A DNA stretch of 64,000 nt from contig NCGK01000002.1 in assembly GCA_002281735.1 (NCBI GenBank), positions 1-64,000 on the forward strand, in the 5' to 3' direction. The stretch's first letter is position 1. The number at the start of each line of letters is the position of its first letter. Under the pieces are notes generated by a model, which saw only the letters and a program-made list of their open reading frames with translations, searched no databases and was not told the origin of the DNA. Made by a program: the position numbers and the translations under genes. Origin of the DNA: Gammaproteobacteria bacterium 28-57-27. Lineage in GTDB: Bacteria > Pseudomonadota > Gammaproteobacteria > Halothiobacillales > Halothiobacillaceae. Positions 43,938 through 52,833 of this stretch are shown piece after piece.

Positions 43938-45389
43938 TTAACGCCGCCAGAAGGCCGGGGTAAACAACACCAGCAGGGTGAAGATTTCCAGTCGCCCAAG
44001 AATCATGGCCAGACAGCCGACCCATTTCGCGGCATCCGGTGCCGATGCAAAGGTGGAGGATACATCGCCCAAGCCAGGGCCGAGGTTAGTCAGTGTGGCG
44101 GCTGCTGCGCCAAAGGCGCTCACTTCGTCCAGACCCACAGCCTGCATGAACAACATCAACAGCAGCAGGATCACCACATACGCGGAAAAAAAGCCCCACA
44201 CGGCCTGGATAACCCGCGTTGGCACCACATGCTCGTTCAGCTTGACCAATAACTCAGCCTGCGGATGAATCAATTGCCGTAGCTCCCGAAAGCTTTGCTT
44301 CAAAATCAGCAGCACGCGCATCACCTTCATGCCCCCGGCCGCTGAGCCGGTCGAGCCACCGATCAAGGCCAGAAAAATCAGCAGGATCGGCAAAAATACC
44401 GGCCACAGGGTAATGTCGGCGGTGGCAAAACCAGTCGTCGTGGCGTAAGACACCACGTTAAATACCGCATAGCGCAAGGCATCGAGCAGCGAGTCATAGG
44501 TGTCGGAGTTCCACAGCAGCAAAGTGTAGAGCAGGATCATCGACAACAGGATGGTGGTGTAGGCGCGAAACTCGGAGTCGTGGGCATAGCTGCGCCAGGA
44601 GCGTCGCGCCCATGCAGCAAAGTGCAGGGTGAAATTGATCCCGGCCAAAAACATGAACAGCGCCGCCATGTATTCCAGCCAAGGGGAGTTATAAAAACCG
44701 AAACCCGCATCATGGGTCGAGAAGCCGCCAATCGACACGGTGGAAAAAGCGTGCCCCACGGCATCAAACCAGCTCATGCCGCCGAATCGATACGCCAAAA
44801 TGGCAGCCAGGGTCAGGCCGACATAGATGAACCACAGCGTTTTGGCGGTATCGGCAATGCGCGCCGTAAGTTTGTTGTCCTTCATTGGCCCGGGGGTTTC
44901 CGCCTTGAAGAGCTGCAATCCACCAATACCCAACAGCGGCAGAATGGCCACCGCCAGCACAACGATACCCATGCCGCCCAGCCATTGCAGCTCCTGGCGA
45001 TAAAACAGAATGCTGTGCGGCAAGGTATCGAGACCGGTCAGCACGGTCGCACCGGTGGTAGTCAGCCCGGATACCGCCTCGAAAACCGCATCGGTCAGCG
45101 ACATGGCGGGCTTGTCAGCCAGGTATAACGGCACAGCGCCCGAAAGGCTGAGTACCGTCCAGAACAGCACCACGATCAAAAAGCCATCGCGTAGCTTCAA
45201 CTCTTTTTTGAAATTGCGCACCGGCCAATAAATCAGTGCGCCCAGCGAAAACAGCCAGCAAAAGCCCTGAATGAACGGCAAGACCTCGCCGTCGCCATAG
45301 TGCCAGCCGACCAGCGCGGGCGGCAGCATCGACAGACTGAAAATCATCAGGAGCAGGCCGAGAACACGCTGGATAACAGAAAGCTGCAT
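43938..45389 (-). CDS. trkH: Trk potassium uptake system, membrane subunit
   Basis: A 483-residue potassium channel-like transporter with four repeated membrane-pore-membrane units. The selectivity-filter turns are seen as VSGLTTTGATV, STVSIGGFSTHD, SYATTTGFATAD and LTNLGPGLGD. It starts ATG 45389, 10 nt after trkA, which encodes its gating ring, so the two form one transport system. Length and the N-terminal half match TrkH. Confidence 0.96.
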   Translation of the reverse strand: MQLSVIQRVLGLLLMIFSLSMLPPALVGWHYGDGEVLPFIQGFCWLFSLGALIYWPVRNFKKELKLRDGFLIVVLFWTVLSLSGAVPLYLADKPAMSLTDAVFEAVSGLTTTGATVLTGLDTLPHSILFYRQELQWLGGMGIVVLAVAILPLLGIGGLQLFKAETPGPMKDNKLTARIADTAKTLWFIYVGLTLAAILAYRFGGMSWFDAVGHAFSTVSIGGFSTHDAGFGFYNSPWLEYMAALFMFLAGINFTLHFAAWARRSWRSYAHDSEFRAYTTILLSMILLYTLLLWNSDTYDSLLDALRYAVFNVVSYATTTGFATADITLWPVFLPILLIFLALIGGSTGSAAGGMKVMRVLLILKQSFRELRQLIHPQAELLVKLNEHVVPTRVIQAVWGFFSAYVVILLLLMLFMQAVGLDEVSAFGAAAATLTNLGPGLGDVSSTFASAPDAAKWVGCLAMILGRLEIFTLLVLFTPAFWRR

Positions 45390-45399
45390 GACGTGTCTG

Positions 45400-46782
45400 C
45401 TAACCGAAGAAGCTGAAGCCGACCTGGAACAGCTGTTCCACCTCGCGCACCAGGCGCTTGTCGGTCAGGAAAAGAATCACATGGTCGTTGCTTTCGATCA
45501 GCGTGTCGTGATGGGTGATAATGACCAGTTCATCGCCGCGCGCGATGGCGCTGACGCTCACGCCAGCGGGTAATTTGAGTTCGCCCACGCGCCGACCGAC
45601 CACGCGCGAGGTGAGTTTGTCGCCCACGGCAATAATTTCCATGGCTTCGGCCGCGCCACGCCGCAGCGAGTGCGCGGCGGCCACATTGCCGCGTCGCAAA
45701 TGCGCCAGCAGGGCGCTGACCGTAATCAACTGTGGCGCAATCACCACGTCGATAGACATGGATTCGATCAGATCGACATAGGCGGTGCGATTGACCAGCG
45801 CCATGGCCTTGCGCGCACCGAGGCGCTTGGCCAGCATGGCGGAGAGAATGTTGTTTTCGTCGTCGTTGGTCACGGCGAGGAACAAATCCATGTCCTCGAT
45901 ATTTTCTTCGCGCAACAGGTCTTCGTCGGTTGCGTCGCCGCCCAGCACAATGGCCTTATTCAACTCTTCAGCCAGACGCTGGGCATTCAGCGGATTGTGC
46001 TCAATCACTTTCACATTGGCCTCATCTTCCAGCGCACGCGCCAAGCCTCGACCGATGTTGCCGCCGCCAGCAATCATAATATTGCGGTAAGGGCGCTCAA
46101 CGCGCCCCAGCTCTGCCATGACGGCCTGAATGTGTTCGCGTGCGGCGATGAAAAACACTTCGTCATCAATTTCGATCACGGTGTCTCCCGTGGGGTCGAT
46201 GGCTTGACCACGGCGGAAAATTGCCGCCACCCGCGCATCAATGCTCGGCATATGCTGCCGAATGTCCCGAATCGGATGCCCTACCATCATGCCGCCGGTC
46301 AGCGCGCGCACCGCCACCAGACGCACCCGCCCTTCGGCAAAGTCCAGCACTTGCAAGGCACCGGGCAGGGCGATCAGGCGCTTGATGTACTCCTGAATCA
46401 GGTTTTCCGGGCTAATCACCACGTCGATTTTGAAATAGCCTTCGCTAAAAATCGTCGGGCTGTCCTTGTATTCCTTGGCGCGCAGGCGCGCAATCTTCAT
46501 CGGGGTGTGGAACAGCTTCCAGGCCAGCTGGCAGGCCACCATGTTCACTTCGTCACTGTTGGTGACGGCAAGCAGCATGTCGGCATGCTCCACCCCGGCG
46601 CGCTCCAGCACGGCAGGATGCGAGGCCAGACCGACCACCGTGCGTATGTCCAGCTTTTCCTGCAAGTCATGCAGCTTGTCGGCATCCGTGTCCACCAGGG
46701 TAATGTCGCGCCCCGGTTCGCTCGCCAGCAAGCCCGCCAGGGTGGCACCAACTTGCCCTGCGCCGAGAATCACGATTTTCAT
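45400..46782 (-). CDS. trkA: Trk potassium uptake system, NAD-binding regulatory subunit
   Basis: A 460-residue peripheral protein built of two TrkA_N/TrkA_C (RCK) repeats. The first Rossmann motif is MKIVILGAGQVGATLAGLL, the second MIAGGGNIGRGLARAL near residue 235. It binds NAD(H) and nucleotides and gates TrkH. It lies 36 nt downstream of the ntrX-like gene, the order found in many proteobacteria. Confidence 0.96.
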   Translation of the reverse strand: MKIVILGAGQVGATLAGLLASEPGRDITLVDTDADKLHDLQEKLDIRTVVGLASHPAVLERAGVEHADMLLAVTNSDEVNMVACQLAWKLFHTPMKIARLRAKEYKDSPTIFSEGYFKIDVVISPENLIQEYIKRLIALPGALQVLDFAEGRVRLVAVRALTGGMMVGHPIRDIRQHMPSIDARVAAIFRRGQAIDPTGDTVIEIDDEVFFIAAREHIQAVMAELGRVERPYRNIMIAGGGNIGRGLARALEDEANVKVIEHNPLNAQRLAEELNKAIVLGGDATDEDLLREENIEDMDLFLAVTNDDENNILSAMLAKRLGARKAMALVNRTAYVDLIESMSIDVVIAPQLITVSALLAHLRRGNVAAAHSLRRGAAEAMEIIAVGDKLTSRVVGRRVGELKLPAGVSVSAIARGDELVIITHHDTLIESNDHVILFLTDKRLVREVEQLFQVGFSFFG

Positions 46783-46818
46783 GCGTCTGTTTCTCGCAGG
46801 TACGGGTGCATGGGGGGC

Positions 46819-48276
46819 TTATTCATCCGAATCGTCACGCTGAAAGGTATCTTTCACCCCCAGCATTTTCAGCTTGCGATACAGATTAGTGCGTTCCATG
46901 CCGGCACGTCGGGCTAATTCGGTCATGCTGCCCCGGCTATGGCGCAGCTGGGCTTCCAGATAGGCGCGTTCGAAATCATCGCGCGCCTCGCGCAAGGGCA
47001 AGCCCAAATCCAGATCCACGCTCAACCAGCCATCGCGTTCCGACACACGCATTTCGCGGTTTTCGCGCCCACCGAGGGCTTGTTGCGCTTCGGCCAGGCC
47101 GATATTGCCGCCTTGGCTGAGCATCAATAAACGCTGCACGACGTTTTTCAGCTCGCCGACATGCCCAGGCCAAGGGTAGGCGCATAGCTTGGCCATCGCC
47201 TCTGCATCCAGGGTGCATAACGGTGCGCCATCGTGCTCATGCGCCCGGCGCAAGGTGTGGTTGAGCAACAGCGGTACATCTTCGGTGTGGGCGCACAATG
47301 GCGGAATCACTAAGCCGTGCGCGCTGATGTGTTGATACAGATCATCACGGAAGCGTCCTGCATTGACCTCTTCGCGCAAGTCGAGCGCACTCGCCGCGAT
47401 GACGCGCACATCCACCTCGACCGGATGCGTGCCGCCGTTGCGGGTAAAACTGCCGCCGGTCAAAACATGCAGCAGCTGAGTCTGCTCACGCTTATCCAGC
47501 TCAGCCAGTTCGGCAATGAACAAGGTTCCGCCATGCGCCTGTTCCAGCAGGCCATAGCGCACGCGCCGACGCTCCGCGCCCTTGTCTTGCAACGCGCTCG
47601 CCTCCTCGGTTTTGGGCGGCACAAGGTCTTCCTGGCCGAGCAAGGAGTGACCCAAGGCGTGACGTTGCTGCGTCGCGGCATTGACCACCACAAACGGCTG
47701 GTGGCGGCGCGCACTGTGATGGTGGATGTAGCGCGCGAAGCTCTGGCGTCCTGAGCCGGGCTCGCCGCGTAGCAGCAGCCAAGTATCACTCTCAGCCAAA
47801 TGTTTGGCTTGTGCCTTGAGTGCCTGCATCAGAGTGCTGTCACCCAAGGGTTCGTTGGGGTGGCCGTTTTCGCGGCGCAAGCGAGAATTTTCTTGCGCCA
47901 AACGCTGGGTTTGCAGCGCGTTCTCCACCGTGAGCAACAATTTGTCCAGCGACAAGGGCTTTTCGATAAAGTCATACGCGCCGAGGCGAATCGCCTCAAC
48001 CGCTGTTTCCAGCGTGCCATGTCCCGACATCATTACCACCGGCGCAGGCAGGCTACCGGCCACGCTGTGCCAATGCCGCAACAAGGCCAAACCATCCATG
48101 TTGGGCATCCAGACGTCCAGCAGAATCAAATCTGCGCGCCGTGCCTGCAACTGGATTTGCGCCGCCGCCGCATCCTCAGCCAAAGCTACGCTATAGCCTT
48201 CGTCTTGCAGAATATCGCTCACCGCAGCGCGGATATCCGGCTCATCATCGACGATTAAAATGTGTGCATTTGGCAT
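46819..48276 (-). CDS. ntrX: NtrX-type response regulator with a degenerate AAA+ domain
   Basis: A 485-residue regulator paired with the sensor NtrY. The receiver domain is intact: DD at 10-11, Asp54 in LILLDVWMP and Lys107 in EKPLSL. The Fis-type helix-turn-helix at the end, SMTELARRAGMERTNLYRKL, is intact. The central sigma-54 AAA+ domain is altered: Walker A is GEPGSGRQ (Arg177 for Lys), Walker B is LFIAEL (Ala255 for Asp) and no GAFTGA is present. It therefore probably does not hydrolyse ATP or drive sigma-54, and would act as a DNA-binding switch. It lies 44 nt after ntrY. Confidence 0.85.
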   Translation of the reverse strand: MPNAHILIVDDEPDIRAAVSDILQDEGYSVALAEDAAAAQIQLQARRADLILLDVWMPNMDGLALLRHWHSVAGSLPAPVVMMSGHGTLETAVEAIRLGAYDFIEKPLSLDKLLLTVENALQTQRLAQENSRLRRENGHPNEPLGDSTLMQALKAQAKHLAESDTWLLLRGEPGSGRQSFARYIHHHSARRHQPFVVVNAATQQRHALGHSLLGQEDLVPPKTEEASALQDKGAERRRVRYGLLEQAHGGTLFIAELAELDKREQTQLLHVLTGGSFTRNGGTHPVEVDVRVIAASALDLREEVNAGRFRDDLYQHISAHGLVIPPLCAHTEDVPLLLNHTLRRAHEHDGAPLCTLDAEAMAKLCAYPWPGHVGELKNVVQRLLMLSQGGNIGLAEAQQALGGRENREMRVSERDGWLSVDLDLGLPLREARDDFERAYLEAQLRHSRGSMTELARRAGMERTNLYRKLKMLGVKDTFQRDDSDE

Positions 48277-48320
48277 AGTGTTTCCATCGTTTTCATTTAG
48301 CCAGCGGTTTGCGGGTATTA

Positions 48321-50873
48321 CTACGCGCCCGCCAGTTTATCCACCCCGTCGTCATGCTCCAAATTCCCTGTGCGTGCAGGAAAACTCAAAAGCACACGCG
48401 CCCCACCTTCGGCCGCATTGAACACGCGCACTTTACCGGCGTGCTCTTCGACCACTTTTTTCACAATTGCCAGCCCCAAGCCCGTCCCTTTCGGCCGTGT
48501 GGTGACATAAGGCTCAAAAATATGCCCCAGTAAATCGGGCGGGAAGCCCAGGCCATTGTCCCCCACCAATAGATCGGCCAAGTGTGCTTCATTGCGTGAG
48601 TTCATGCTCAGGGTCAGGCTCACGTTAACTTCCGGTGACGCCACGGGTGGCGTGGCCTCCTGCAAGGCTTCCGCTGCGTTTTTAAGCAGATTGTGCAAAA
48701 GCTGACGTAAGCGTAGCGCATCGCCCTCAATCCAGATGGGGCGCTCATCGGTATGGAGGCGCATCCGCACCACGCCACCACGGTACAAATCCAGCACTTC
48801 GCGTACCAAGGCGGTTAAATTCACCGCAGCCATGCGTGATAGAGGCATACGCGCATACTCCGCAAAGTCGTTCACCATGTGCTTCATGGCCTCCACCTGC
48901 TGCACGATGGTATGCGTGGCGCGCTCTAAAACCAGCCCATCAGCCTCGTTCAACACCGGGCCAAGCTTGCGCCGTAAGCGTTCAGCCGACAACTGAATCG
49001 GCGTGAGCGGGTTTTTGATTTCATGCGCCAAACGTCGTGCGACCTCGCTCCATGCTGCATCGCGCTGACCCTGAATAATCGCGGTAATGTCGTCCATGAC
49101 CAGCACCAGCCCGCCTTCCTCGTCGTTGATTTTGACGCCTTGTGCCCAATCGTGCGCCAGCGGCGCACCACGCACCATCAGAATGCTGCGCTCGCCATCG
49201 TTGAGCAAGCGCACCTCACGTAACAACTCGCCCACACCGTCTTGACGCAGCCAGCCTTCCAGCGCATCACACAGCGGGGTCAGATGCGCGAACGTCTCGC
49301 ACAGCGCAGGCAGGTGCACATGCTGCAACTCACCCAAAGGCACGCCGAGCAGACTCGCTGCCGCTGCATTGGCATGACGCACTTGCCCGTCATCGCTCAG
49401 AGTCAGCACCCCGGAAGACAGATGCTGCAATACGGTTTCCAGATAATCACGTTGCGAATCAGCTTCATCTTTCAAGCGTCGGGTCTCTTCGGCGCTTTCT
49501 GCAATGCGTGCGGTCATGGTGTTGAACGAGCGCATCAATAGACCCAGGTCGTCCATGCGCTGCACCGGCAGGCGGCGGGTGTAATCGCCACCCGCCACCG
49601 CGCGCGTACCGAGCACCAGGTCACGAATCGGCTCGGTCAGACGCGTCGCGGCCAAAAAGGCCAACCACACTGCCGTCAACACCGAGAGCAATAGCGCCAA
49701 GCCCAGCGCCATAACGAAATTCTGTTTCAGCCCGTGACGCAGATAAATCAGCTCACGGTACTGGTGAAACGCCGTTTGCACGCTGTCAGCCAGTGTGGCC
49801 AAGCGCGCATCCACCAGGAAAATGGCCTGCAACAGGCGGTGATCGGAGGCGGCGGCATAGCGATCCAGCGGAATCACCACCCGCACGGCCAGCGAGTCTT
49901 TCGGCAGGCTGACTCTCGCATCCAGCGCCCCGGAACTCATCTCACTGGCATCCACCCCGTCCGAGGGTATCCCGCGACTGACAGGTGTACTCAAAGGCTC
50001 CAGCGCGAGATAGTGGTTGCCCTGACGCACGTGCGCCAGCACCGACTCGCCGGGGCGCTCCGGCACCAGACCACGCGAGCCATCCGCCGCTGAAGCGATG
50101 ATTCGCCCGCCTACACCGAACAAGCTCATTTCAAGCGCATCGGTTTCACGGCGCAGGCTATCCAGCTCAATCACGGCCAGCTCATCGCCGCGCGGTCGTT
50201 CAGCCAAGGCTTGCTCATCGCCTTGCCCGAAGTCACCCTGCGTGGGCAGGCTGGATAGCGCGCTACCCGGCGACGCTAATTGACTCAGCCCTTGTTGCAA
50301 ACTCGGCATGGTATTCAGGCTGCGCGTATCCAGCGTTCCCATGCCCTCGCTGTCGGTGAGCTGTGCAGCGGCGCGCCGCGTCAGGCGCAGAGCCTCGCGC
50401 ATACGCACCTCCAGCGAGGCGCGCGACAGCTCCAGTGCATCATTCAAAGCCTGCTCAATGCGCACATCGAACCAGCTATCAATACCGCGCTGGATAAAAT
50501 TCATCGAAAAGAAAAACACAATCGCCGCCGGTGCCAGACCCAACAGCACATAAGCGCGCAACAGGCGCATAGTCAGCCGCGAGCCAGGCACATGCGCACG
50601 CACGCTTTGCCACAAGCGCCACACATTGGCGAGCACCACGACCAACAGGAACAGCACTCCGCCGACATTCACGCCAAGCAGCCAGACATACATGGATTCG
50701 TAGCGCGTGGAGTTTTGCAGCGCATCGGTCAGCAAATACAACGACCCCATGAGCACCACCACCACCAACGCACTCACCCACGGGACGAGCGGGCGGATGC
50801 GCCGACGGTAGATGCTGCGCAGATAGCGTGTCGAGGTGTGCGCTTCGGAGGATGACGCGTTTAGAACGCCCAT
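48321..50873 (-). CDS. ntrY: NtrY-type sensor histidine kinase
   Basis: A membrane kinase of about 850 aa. The N-terminal part has several membrane spans (about residues 30-50, 60-85, 105-125 and near 385-405), a large periplasmic region, a HAMP domain (RLTEPIRDLVLGTRAVAGGD), a PAS domain (about 470-580) and the HisKA/HATPase end. The phosphorylated His is in RRLAHEIKNPLTP; N, G1 and G2 boxes are LLKNAAEAL, VGDNGLGF and GTGLGLAIV. It should phosphorylate the NtrX-like protein. The start is uncertain: ATG 50873, 50882 or 50900, all overlapping the DUF4390 end. Confidence 0.9.
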   Translation of the reverse strand: MGVLNASSSEAHTSTRYLRSIYRRRIRPLVPWVSALVVVVLMGSLYLLTDALQNSTRYESMYVWLLGVNVGGVLFLLVVVLANVWRLWQSVRAHVPGSRLTMRLLRAYVLLGLAPAAIVFFFSMNFIQRGIDSWFDVRIEQALNDALELSRASLEVRMREALRLTRRAAAQLTDSEGMGTLDTRSLNTMPSLQQGLSQLASPGSALSSLPTQGDFGQGDEQALAERPRGDELAVIELDSLRRETDALEMSLFGVGGRIIASAADGSRGLVPERPGESVLAHVRQGNHYLALEPLSTPVSRGIPSDGVDASEMSSGALDARVSLPKDSLAVRVVIPLDRYAAASDHRLLQAIFLVDARLATLADSVQTAFHQYRELIYLRHGLKQNFVMALGLALLLSVLTAVWLAFLAATRLTEPIRDLVLGTRAVAGGDYTRRLPVQRMDDLGLLMRSFNTMTARIAESAEETRRLKDEADSQRDYLETVLQHLSSGVLTLSDDGQVRHANAAAASLLGVPLGELQHVHLPALCETFAHLTPLCDALEGWLRQDGVGELLREVRLLNDGERSILMVRGAPLAHDWAQGVKINDEEGGLVLVMDDITAIIQGQRDAAWSEVARRLAHEIKNPLTPIQLSAERLRRKLGPVLNEADGLVLERATHTIVQQVEAMKHMVNDFAEYARMPLSRMAAVNLTALVREVLDLYRGGVVRMRLHTDERPIWIEGDALRLRQLLHNLLKNAAEALQEATPPVASPEVNVSLTLSMNSRNEAHLADLLVGDNGLGFPPDLLGHIFEPYVTTRPKGTGLGLAIVKKVVEEHAGKVRVFNAAEGGARVLLSFPARTGNLEHDDGVDKLAGA

Positions 50874-51418
50874 AGATACCATTCGCTTGAAAGTTGCCAA
50901 TGGCTGGCAAAGAAAGCGCGCGGACGGATTGGCAGGGGCAGGCTGTCATGCACCAAGCGCAAGCGCGCGCGCCCACGGTATAAACCGGGCATTTGCAACG
51001 CTGAGGCGGGAGCCAGCCACAGCCCGCGCGGGTGGCTTATGTCATCCACCGCAGCGGCAAGGCTGGTGTAACTTTCCGCTTCCAGGCTTTCTCCGCCCGA
51101 AGACGACCACCGCACGCGGTACAGCTGGCTTAGTGCGTGGTATTCGATGCGCGCACGCCAAGCATCGGTGGAAATGTCGCGCGAGCCCCACCAGCCGCGA
51201 TCTTGCTCAATCACCACATCCCATGCAAACAGTAGCGCCACACCGCTTTGCAGCGCATCATTCTGATCTTTGAACAACTCCAATTGCGCATCGGCATCCA
51301 GCCACAGTGCGTCCTCACGCAGCTCGGTGACCGCGCGTGTGACACTGACTCCACCGGCTTGGGCAAGCGGAATCCAAGCAAGCACACCGACCAAAAAAAG
51401 CAAAGCGACACGCACCAT
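50861..51418 (-). CDS. DUF4390 family exported protein
   Basis: A 185-residue exported protein of unknown function, placed as usual between rsmB and ntrY. The start MVRVALLFLVGVLAWIPLAQ gives a signal peptide ending AQAGG. SVTRAVTELREDALWLDADA and the aromatic C-terminus (SSEWYLWAF) fit the family. I choose ATG 51418. The frame also reaches an ATG at 51517 that overlaps the rsmB stop (ATGA), but that would add 33 residues encoded by the palindrome at 51438-51502. Confidence 0.8.
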   Translation of the reverse strand: MVRVALLFLVGVLAWIPLAQAGGVSVTRAVTELREDALWLDADAQLELFKDQNDALQSGVALLFAWDVVIEQDRGWWGSRDISTDAWRARIEYHALSQLYRVRWSSSGGESLEAESYTSLAAAVDDISHPRGLWLAPASALQMPGLYRGRARLRLVHDSLPLPIRPRAFFASHWQLSSEWYLWAF

Positions 51419-51437
51419 GCGAGCCAGGAATCTTCGT

Positions 51438-51502
51438 GGGGTGGATATGCGCAGCGCATCCACCAAGACCACCGTGGTGGATGCGCTGCACATCTCCACC
51501 CT
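51438..51502. repeat. GGATGCGC-type palindrome at the rsmB/DUF4390 junction
   Basis: GGGGTGGATATGCGCAGCGC... (51438-51465) faces the segment 51475-51502 as an inverted repeat with 25 of 28 matches and a 9-nt loop. It fills the gap between the rsmB stop (51514) and the DUF4390 signal peptide (51418). Its reading frame is open and would extend DUF4390 upstream. Related GTGGATGCGC palindromes are widespread in bacteria. Confidence 0.75.
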
Positions 51503-51513
51503 GCATGCGGCGT

Positions 51514-52833
51514 TCATGCGGGTTTTTCCAGCAAGGCGTAGTAAAAACCATCCATCCCGTCTTCTCCCGCAAGAATTTGCCGACCATGCGCACAGACGCG
51601 CCCCCATGTCATTCCGGCGAGTGAAATCTCCTGCACCGAGCCCTGCGGCATCTCGTCCAAAAACGCAGTCACCCGGGCTTCGTTTTCCTCGCGCAACAGT
51701 GAACAGGTCATATACAGCAAGCGCCCGCCCGGCGCGAGCAACGGCCACAGCGCCTTGAGCAAGCGATCCTGCTGCGCGGCGAGCTGGGCAATATCCTCGG
51801 CGCGGCGCAGGCGCTTGATGTCCGGGTGGCGACGAATGACTCCCGTGGCCGAACAAGGCGCATCCAGCAAAATCACATCAAACGGTTGGCCATCCCACCA
51901 GGCCGAAGGGTTACCGGCATCGCCTGCACAAGTTCTAGCTCGCGTTTTGGCGCCAAGCCGGGCACGCGCCAGGTTCTCTTCCACCCGCTGCAAGCGCTGG
52001 GCATCGCTATCCAGCGCCAACATGTCGAGCATAGGCTGCTTTTCCAGCAGTGCCAGTGTTTTCCCACCCGGCGCGGCGCAGGCGTCCAGCACCCTCATTC
52101 CCGCCTTCAAATCAAGCAGTTGCGCACAGAGTTGTGCGGCTTCATCCTGCACTGAAACATCGCCCTCGGCAAAGCCGGGCAGCCGTTCGACCGGCGTGCC
52201 CTGCAGCAGGCGGATGCCGTGTGCCGCATGGCGTGTGGGCTCCGCCTCCAGTCCGGCCTGCTGCAAGCGCGCAAGATAAGCCTCGCGTGAGCCGTGCGCG
52301 ACATTCACGCGCAGGGTCATGGGCGCGTGCTGGCGCAAGGCTTCCGCCACTGGCTCGCCTTGCTCATTACTCGGCCAGTCTTGGTTGATGCGCGTCCACA
52401 ACCAGCGCGGTAAAGCGTGTTGCACTGCGGGTTCGGCCTGCTCAAGCAAGGCCAGACGAGCGTCTTTCTCGCGCATGAAATTACGCAACACACCGTTAAT
52501 CAGCCCGCCCATGCGCTGCGCCTTGAGCACGGCGGCGGCTTCCACGGTGGCATGTACCGCCGCATGTTCCGGCACACGGGTATGCAGGAGCTGATACAGC
52601 CCAACCAGAATCAGGGCGAACACCTCGTTCGGTTTGGGGCGCGCCTTGAGCAGGCCGTCGGCCAAAAAGGCCAGCGGTTCGAACTCTCGCAACACGCCAT
52701 AAGCCAGCTCTTGCGCCAAGGCACGGTCACGCAGCGCCAGCGGCTGCAACAAAGGTGGCAGGGCATCGCTCAAGGAGCGCCCAGAAAGCACGGCAGCCAC
52801 CGCGCGTGCGGCACTGGCTCGGGTTTTGGCCAT
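51514..52833 (-). CDS. rsmB: 16S rRNA (cytosine-967-C5) methyltransferase
   Basis: The enzyme makes m5C967 in 16S rRNA. The N-terminal NusB-like domain (about residues 1-140) is followed by a Rossmann methyltransferase. The SAM motif is VLDACAAPGGKTLALLE, and the catalytic cysteines lie in LLDAPCSATGVIRRHPDIK and MTCSLLREENE. It is 439 aa from ATG 52833, which overlaps the fmt TAA by one base (TAATG). Confidence 0.94.
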   Translation of the reverse strand: MAKTRASAARAVAAVLSGRSLSDALPPLLQPLALRDRALAQELAYGVLREFEPLAFLADGLLKARPKPNEVFALILVGLYQLLHTRVPEHAAVHATVEAAAVLKAQRMGGLINGVLRNFMREKDARLALLEQAEPAVQHALPRWLWTRINQDWPSNEQGEPVAEALRQHAPMTLRVNVAHGSREAYLARLQQAGLEAEPTRHAAHGIRLLQGTPVERLPGFAEGDVSVQDEAAQLCAQLLDLKAGMRVLDACAAPGGKTLALLEKQPMLDMLALDSDAQRLQRVEENLARARLGAKTRARTCAGDAGNPSAWWDGQPFDVILLDAPCSATGVIRRHPDIKRLRRAEDIAQLAAQQDRLLKALWPLLAPGGRLLYMTCSLLREENEARVTAFLDEMPQGSVQEISLAGMTWGRVCAHGRQILAGEDGMDGFYYALLEKPA

